Shown in pieces: positions 59,129 through 64,000 of a stretch of DNA of 64,000 nt. The first letter of the stretch is position 1, and each line of letters begins with the position of its first letter. The position numbers were made by a program, and so were the translations under genes. This DNA comes from Pseudomonas moorei (GTDB taxonomy: Bacteria; Pseudomonadota; Gammaproteobacteria; Pseudomonadales; Pseudomonadaceae): contig NZ_VZPP01000005.1 in the NCBI RefSeq assembly GCF_008801475.1, forward strand, positions 248,001 to 312,000. Reading direction: 5' to 3'. The notes under the pieces are model-generated. The model was given only the letters and a program-made list of their open reading frames with translations, did not search any database and had not been told where the DNA came from.

Positions 59129-59198
59129 ATCGCGAGCAGGCTCGCTCCCACATGGTTCGCGCAACGCGTTCAAATGTGGGAGCGAGCCTGCTCGCGAA
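59129..59198. repeat. REP pair after the chemoreceptor gene, reverse order
   Basis: Here the arms point the other way: CGCGAGCAGGCTCGCTCCCA comes first and TGGGAGCGAGCCTGCTCGCG second, with about 22 nt between them. They lie between the convergent chemoreceptor and acyl-CoA dehydrogenase genes. Confidence 0.88.
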
Positions 59199-59227
59199 TG
59201 GATGTCAGCTACAGCACAAGGCTTGGA

Positions 59228-61030
59228 TCAGAACCACTCATCCTGCATGCCCAGGCAAACATCATCCCGGGCCTCAAGAATCGCCAGTTCATGATGGCAA
59301 GCCGGCACTTCCCAGGTCAGGAAGTAGCGCGCCGCTTGCAGCTTGCCTTTATAGAAGCTCACATCCGCCGCATTGCCCTTGGCCAGTCCTTCCTCGGCGC
59401 GGATCGCCTGCTCCAGCCAGCGCCAGCCAATCACCGAATGCCCGAACACTTTCAGATACAGCGCCGAGTTCGCCAGGCTGCTGTTGACCTTGCCCTGGGC
59501 CAGATCGGTCAGCAAGCCGATGGTTACGGTTTGCAGGCGCGCCACCAGTTTCTCCAGCGGCTCGCGCATTGCGGTCAGCGATTCGAACGCGTGTGCTCGT
59601 TTGCCGGTATCGGCGATCAGGCGGATCAGTTGCTTGAGCCCTGCGCCGCCGTTCTGCGCCAGTTTTCGCCCCAGCAAATCCAGCGACTGAATGCCGTGGG
59701 TGCCTTCGTGGATCGGGTTCAGGCGGTTGTCGCGGTAGTACTGCTCCACCGGGTATTCGCGGGTATAGCCGTGGCCGCCGAGGATCTGGATCGCCAGTTC
59801 GTTGGCCTTCAGGCAAAACTCCGATGGCCAGGATTTGACGATGGGCGTCAGTAAATCCAGCAGCTCATGGGCCTGCTTGCGCTCGGCTTCGGTCTCCAGG
59901 GTGGTGGTGTCGTCGAACAGTCGAGCGGCGTACAGCCCGAGGTCGAACGACCCTTCGACGTAAGCCTTTTGGGTCAGCAGCATGCGTTTGACGTCGGCGT
60001 GCTGGATGATCGCCACCGGTGCGGTGTTCGGGTCCTTGCTGTCTGGCACGCGACCCTGCGGACGCTCGCGGGCGTACTCCAGCGAGTACAGGTAGCCGGC
60101 GTAACCGAGCATCACCGCGCCCATGCCGACGCCAATCCGAGCCTCGTTCATCATCTGGAACATGTAGCTCAAGCCATGGTGCGGCTTGCCCACCAGATAG
60201 CCGACACACTCGCCGTTATCGCCGAAGTTCAGTGCAGTAGAGGTGGTACCGCGCCAGCCCATCTTGTGGAACAGCCCCGCGAGCAATACGTCGTTACGCT
60301 GGCCGAGGCTGCCGTCATCGTTGACCAGGAACTTGGGCACGATAAACAGCGAAATGCCTTTCACTCCGGCCGGTGCGTCCGGCAGCTTGGCCAGCACCAT
60401 GTGCACGATGTTTTCCGACAGTGGGTGATCGCCGCCGGAGATGAAAATCTTGTTGCCCTTGAGTCGATAAGTGCCGTCAGACGCGGGTTCGGCGCGGGTA
60501 CGAATGTCCGACAGCGATGAGCCGGCATGGGGTTCGGTCAGGGCCATGGTGCCGAAGAAGCGGCCGTCGATCATCGGTTGCAGGAAGCGGCGCTTCTGCT
60601 CCTCGGTACCGAAGCTTTCGATCAGGTTCGCCGCGCCCATGGTCAGGAAGGGGTACGAAGTCGACGCCGCGTTGGCCGACTGGAAATGCGCGAAGCAGGC
60701 CTGGGACAGCAGTGTCGGAAGCTGCATGCCGCCCGCTTCGAAACTGCGCGCTGCATTGAGGAAGCCGGCTTCAAGAAAGGCATCCACCGCCGGTTTCACT
60801 TCCGGAATCAGAATCGCCCGACCGTCCTCGTAGCGTGGCTCGTTCTCGTCACCCTTGCGGTTATGCGGGGCGAAGAACTTCTCGGCGATGTTGCGGGCGG
60901 TGCCAAGTGCGGCATCGAAGGTTTCGCGGTTGTGCTCGGCGAAACGCTCACGCTGGGTCAGGCCCTCGGCATCGAGGACTTCATACAGCTCGAAAGCCAG
61001 ATTGCGGGAACTGAGCAACGTCTCGGACAT
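59228..61030 (-). CDS. Acyl-CoA dehydrogenase (FadE-like, 600 aa)
   Basis: The product has 600 residues, the length of the large Pseudomonas FadE-type dehydrogenases. FAD- and substrate-binding segments include GTMALTEPHAGSSLSDIRTRAE and GWRGTTSTALNFGDNGECVGYLVG. The catalytic base probably lies in LNPIHEGTHGIQSLDLLGRKL, preceded by ILGGHGYTREYPVEQYYRDNRL. A C-terminal extension (about 470-600) is typical of this subgroup. It catalyses the first oxidation of fatty acyl-CoA beta-oxidation; chain-length preference is not readable here. Confidence 0.92.
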   Translation of the reverse strand: MSETLLSSRNLAFELYEVLDAEGLTQRERFAEHNRETFDAALGTARNIAEKFFAPHNRKGDENEPRYEDGRAILIPEVKPAVDAFLEAGFLNAARSFEAGGMQLPTLLSQACFAHFQSANAASTSYPFLTMGAANLIESFGTEEQKRRFLQPMIDGRFFGTMALTEPHAGSSLSDIRTRAEPASDGTYRLKGNKIFISGGDHPLSENIVHMVLAKLPDAPAGVKGISLFIVPKFLVNDDGSLGQRNDVLLAGLFHKMGWRGTTSTALNFGDNGECVGYLVGKPHHGLSYMFQMMNEARIGVGMGAVMLGYAGYLYSLEYARERPQGRVPDSKDPNTAPVAIIQHADVKRMLLTQKAYVEGSFDLGLYAARLFDDTTTLETEAERKQAHELLDLLTPIVKSWPSEFCLKANELAIQILGGHGYTREYPVEQYYRDNRLNPIHEGTHGIQSLDLLGRKLAQNGGAGLKQLIRLIADTGKRAHAFESLTAMREPLEKLVARLQTVTIGLLTDLAQGKVNSSLANSALYLKVFGHSVIGWRWLEQAIRAEEGLAKGNAADVSFYKGKLQAARYFLTWEVPACHHELAILEARDDVCLGMQDEWF

Positions 61031-61149
61031 GGCGACCTACCTTTTATTGGGATGGGCCGAGTCTAGGCGGGAGAATAAAGGCTGAACAGGATGATTGATG
61101 AGCGTGATGGTGGAGCCGAGCGCCGGCTTAGCAAACACCCCAAAACAAC

Positions 61150-61235
61150 TGTGGGAGTGAGCTTGCTCGCGAAAGCGGTGGGTCAGGCAACATTGATGTC
61201 GACTGACACTCCGTCTTCGCAAGCAGGCTCGCACA
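61150..61235. repeat. Degenerate REP pair between putA and the acyl-CoA dehydrogenase gene
   Basis: GTGGGAGTGAGCTTGCTCGC and an imperfect inverted mate (CTTCGCAAGCAGGCTCGCAC) lie in the 253-nt gap between putA (stop 61284) and the downstream gene (start 61030). Both arms carry substitutions, so this copy seems older. Nothing else was recognised in the gap. Confidence 0.75.
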
Positions 61236-61283
61236 GGGGTATTGCGTACCGGGTAGCCATTGCGGCTGCCCGGTTCATCGGTA

Positions 61284-64000
61284 TTAACCGATGGTCATCA
61301 GGCTGGCGTTACCACCCGCCGCAGCGGTGTTGACGCTCAATGCGCGCTCAATCACCAAGCGCTCCAGCGCAATGTTGGTTTCACCTTGCGACAGACCCTG
61401 CACGCCAACGATGGCACCGGCACGCTTGGCCACTTGTTGGCAGACCGCACGCAACTGATCGGAATGGCCATGATGCAGAACGGCATCAAACACCACTTCA
61501 TCCTTGTTCCAGTCGGAAACCAGTTTGATGCGCGCCTGAATCTCCTTCGGCAATCGTGCGAACAAGGCCTTGGTCAGTTCAGCTTCCGGCCATACCGCCG
61601 AACCGCCTACCGCCAATACCGCCGCCAGTTGCGTCAGCAGATCGCCTTCGACTTCCGCCAGGCACAGCACGTGCTCGCGCGGCAGGATCGCATAGCTGTT
61701 GCGCTCGCCGGTCGGGCCAGCCAGTAGGCGGGTGATGCCGCTTTGCGATTGGGCGGCGAACTGCGTGCACAGGGCGCTCAGGTCGGCGAACTTGTTGCTG
61801 TCGGCCCAGGCTTTGAGGGCGGTCAGCGGCTTGCTCATGGCTTCACGCAGGCGAGCATCCGGTGCTGCGATGGCGTCGCCGCGTGCGAAGGATTGTTCGA
61901 TTGCATCCGTAGGACGCGTCGACAACAAGCGGTACAGGTACAGCGGGCCACCTGCCTTCGGACCGGTACCCGACAAGCCTTCGCCGCCGAACGGCTGGAC
62001 GCCGACCACGGCACCGACGATGTTGCGGTTGACGTAGACGTTACCGGCGTTGACGTTGTCGATCACCTTGGCGATGGTCTCGTCGATGCGGGTATGCACG
62101 CCCAGCGTCAGGCCGTAACCGGAAGCGTTGATCTGAGCGATCAGTTGATCGATGTCTTTGCGCTTGTAGCGAACCACGTGCAGCACCGGGCCGAAGATCT
62201 CCCGTTGCAGTTCGTCGAAGCTTTCCAGTTCGATCAGCGTTGGCATCACGAAGGTGCCGCGTTTGATTTCTTCGGCGTCGGCGATGGCCACTTGGTACAC
62301 GCTGCGACCTTTGTCGCGCATGGCCTGGATGTGCTTCTCGATGCCGGCCTTGGCTTCGGCGTCGATCACCGGGCCGATGTCCACGGACAGGCGCTCGGGG
62401 TTGCCGAGGCGACTTTCAGCCATGGCGCCCTTGAGCATTTCGATGACACGGTCGGCGGAATCTTCCTGCAGGCACAGAACCCGCAGGGCCGAGCAACGCT
62501 GGCCGGCGCTGTCGAAGGCCGACGAAACGACGTCGATCACCACTTGTTCGGTCAGTGCCGATGAGTCGACGATCATCGCGTTCTGGCCACCGGTTTCGGC
62601 GATCAGCGGAATCGGACGACCCTGGTTGTCGAGGCGGCCGGCGATGTTGCGTTGCAGCAGGCGAGCGACTTCGGTGGAACCGGTGAACATCACGCCCTTG
62701 ACGCGATCATCGCCCACCAGGCCGGCACCGACGGTCTCGCCGCGGCCCGGCAGCAGTTGCAGCACGCCTTCCGGAATGCCGGCTTCGAGCAGCAAACGCA
62801 CGGCTTGAGCGGCGACCAGCGGGGTCTGTTCCGCAGGCTTGGCCAATACCGGGTTGCCGGCTGCCAGCGCAGCGGCGACCTGGCCGCTGAAGATCGCCAG
62901 CGGGAAGTTCCACGGGCTGATGCACACAACCGGGCCCAGCGGACGGTGCGCGTCGTTGGTGAAATCGTTGCGCGCCTGCACTGCGTAGTAACGCAGGAAG
63001 TCCACGGCTTCACGCACTTCGGCGATGGCGTTGGCGAAGGTCTTGCCGGCTTCGCGAGCCAGCAGGCCCATCAGCGGCTGGATCTCGCCTTCCATCAAGT
63101 CGGCGGCACGTTCCAGGATCGCGGCGCGCTCGGCGGGCGGGGTGGCCTGCCAGATCGGTGCGGCGTTCAGCGCGCACTGGATGGCGTTGTCGACGTCTTC
63201 GACGGTGGCTTCCTGCACGTGGCCGACCACGTCACGTAGATCGGACGGGTTCAGGACCGGCGCAGGTGTTTCAGTGCTGGAGGCACAACCGAGCATCGGC
63301 GCGGCTTTCCAGTTGTTATGCGCAGTCGCCAGCAGGGCGCAGGACAGGGAGGCCAGGCGATGTTCGTTGGCCATGTCGATGCCGCTGGAGTTGGCGCGCT
63401 CGGTGCCGTACAGGTCACGCGGCAGCGGAATGCGCGGGTGCGGCAGGCCGAAGCCGCCTTCCAGCGTTGCCATCTGCTCGATGCTGGCCACTGGATCGGC
63501 CACCAGCTCCTGAATCGAAATCGACTGGTCGGCAATGCGGTTGACGAACGAAGTGTTCGCGCCGTTTTCCAGCAGGCGACGTACCAGGTACGCCAGCAGG
63601 GTTTCGTGCGTACCGACCGGAGCGTACACGCGGCACGGACGGTTCAGCTTGCCCTCGGAGACCTTGCCTACGACCTGTTCGTACAGCGGTTCACCCATGC
63701 CGTGCAGGCACTGGAACTCGTACTGGCCCGGGTAATAGTTCTGACCGGCGATGTGATAAATGGCCGACAGGGTGTGGGCGTTGTGCGTGGCGAACTGCGG
63801 GTAGATGACTTCCGGCACCGACAGCAGTTTGCGTGCGCAAGCGATGTAGGACACGTCGGTGTACACCTTGCGGGTGTAGACCGGATAGCCTTCCAGGCCT
63901 TCGACCTGGGCGCGCTTGATTTCGCTGTCCCAGTACGCGCCTTTTACCAGGCGGATCATCAGGCGATGACGGCTGCGGCGAGCCAGGTCGATCACGTAGT
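61284..64000 (-). CDS. putA: Bifunctional proline dehydrogenase/P5C dehydrogenase PutA (N-terminus outside window)
   Basis: About 905 residues of the C-terminal part are visible; the N-terminal DNA-binding and early dehydrogenase regions lie beyond 64000. The visible start is inside the proline dehydrogenase barrel ([52 protein letters not shown]). The aldehyde dehydrogenase domain follows, with the catalytic Cys in [12 protein letters not shown] and Glu in [14 protein letters not shown]. It ends with the PutA C-terminal domain. The enzyme oxidises proline to glutamate and may autoregulate transcription. Confidence 0.95.
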   Translation of the reverse strand, partial: YVIDLARRSRHRLMIRLVKGAYWDSEIKRAQVEGLEGYPVYTRKVYTDVSYIACARKLLSVPEVIYPQFATHNAHTLSAIYHIAGQNYYPGQYEFQCLHGMGEPLYEQVVGKVSEGKLNRPCRVYAPVGTHETLLAYLVRRLLENGANTSFVNRIADQSISIQELVADPVASIEQMATLEGGFGLPHPRIPLPRDLYGTERANSSGIDMANEHRLASLSCALLATAHNNWKAAPMLGCASSTETPAPVLNPSDLRDVVGHVQEATVEDVDNAIQCALNAAPIWQATPPAERAAILERAADLMEGEIQPLMGLLAREAGKTFANAIAEVREAVDFLRYYAVQARNDFTNDAHRPLGPVVCISPWNFPLAIFSGQVAAALAAGNPVLAKPAEQTPLVAAQAVRLLLEAGIPEGVLQLLPGRGETVGAGLVGDDRVKGVMFTGSTEVARLLQRNIAGRLDNQGRPIPLIAETGGQNAMIVDSSALTEQVVIDVVSSAFDSAGQRCSALRVLCLQEDSADRVIEMLKGAMAESRLGNPERLSVDIGPVIDAEAKAGIEKHIQAMRDKGRSVYQVAIADAEEIKRGTFVMPTLIELESFDELQREIFGPVLHVVRYKRKDIDQLIAQINASGYGLTLGVHTRIDETIAKVIDNVNAGNVYVNRNIVGAVVGVQPFGGEGLSGTGPKAGGPLYLYRLLSTRPTDAIEQSFARGDAIAAPDARLREAMSKPLTALKAWADSNKFADLSALCTQFAAQSQSGITRLLAGPTGERNSYAILPREHVLCLAEVEGDLLTQLAAVLAVGGSAVWPEAELTKALFARLPKEIQARIKLVSDWNKDEVVFDAVLHHGHSDQLRAVCQQVAKRAGAIVGVQGLSQGETNIALERLVIERALSVNTAAAGGNASLMTIG

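Overview
The window looks like a chromosome of the Pseudomonas fluorescens complex. It has the high-GC codon usage, the gene order pilMNOPQ-aroK-aroB-SPOR/AAA protein-gltB-gltD-hemE, and at least ten REP inverted-repeat pairs of the GTGGGAGCGAGCTTGCTCGCGA type typical of that group. No rRNA, tRNA, CRISPR array, prophage or insertion sequence was recognised.

Layout. (1) 1-14391: conserved core on the + strand. It holds the end of pilN, pilOPQ (type IV pilus alignment complex and secretin), aroK, aroB, a SPOR-domain ATPase, glutamate synthase gltB/gltD and hemE, closed by a strong terminator. (2) 14632-25586: a secreted lytic chitin monooxygenase of GbpA type, followed by an eleven-gene type II secretion operon gspCDEFGHIJKLM. 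The order suggests that the system exports the enzyme. (3) 25579-28630: an MFS transporter with a divergent LysR regulator, then a small DUF6124-type gene behind a long, strongly folded leader. (4) 28760-47144: about 20 tightly overlapping genes on the - strand, an aryl polyene pigment cluster. It has two ketosynthases, a chain-length-factor-like protein, two ACPs, a ketoreductase, dehydratases and an acyl ligase. It also has an aromatic ammonia-lyase, glycosyl- and acyltransferases, a thioesterase, a LolA-like carrier, an MMPL exporter, a lipoprotein, a methyltransferase, a halogenase-like flavoprotein and a CPA2-like antiporter. (5) 47499-49448: an orphan ParA ATPase, trxC and a small zinc-ribbon membrane protein. 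(6) 49491-56131: selO, an MscK-type channel and a CvrA-type K+/H+ antiporter, all on the - strand. (7) 56521-59103: a coiled-coil/ZapA-like pair and a chemoreceptor. (8) 59228-64000: an acyl-CoA dehydrogenase and the C-terminal two thirds of putA.

Main points for a second look. The DUF6124 leader has five hairpins and a possible pseudoknot. REP pairs lie in frame inside the signal-peptide regions of two aryl polyene export genes. The aryl polyene cluster has a W-x-W-x-I-P halogenase-like protein and an ammonia-lyase with an unusual Phe-His selectivity pair. There is a Fur-box-like palindrome between the aryl polyene operon and parA, and a perfect hairpin abutting the selO ribosome binding site.
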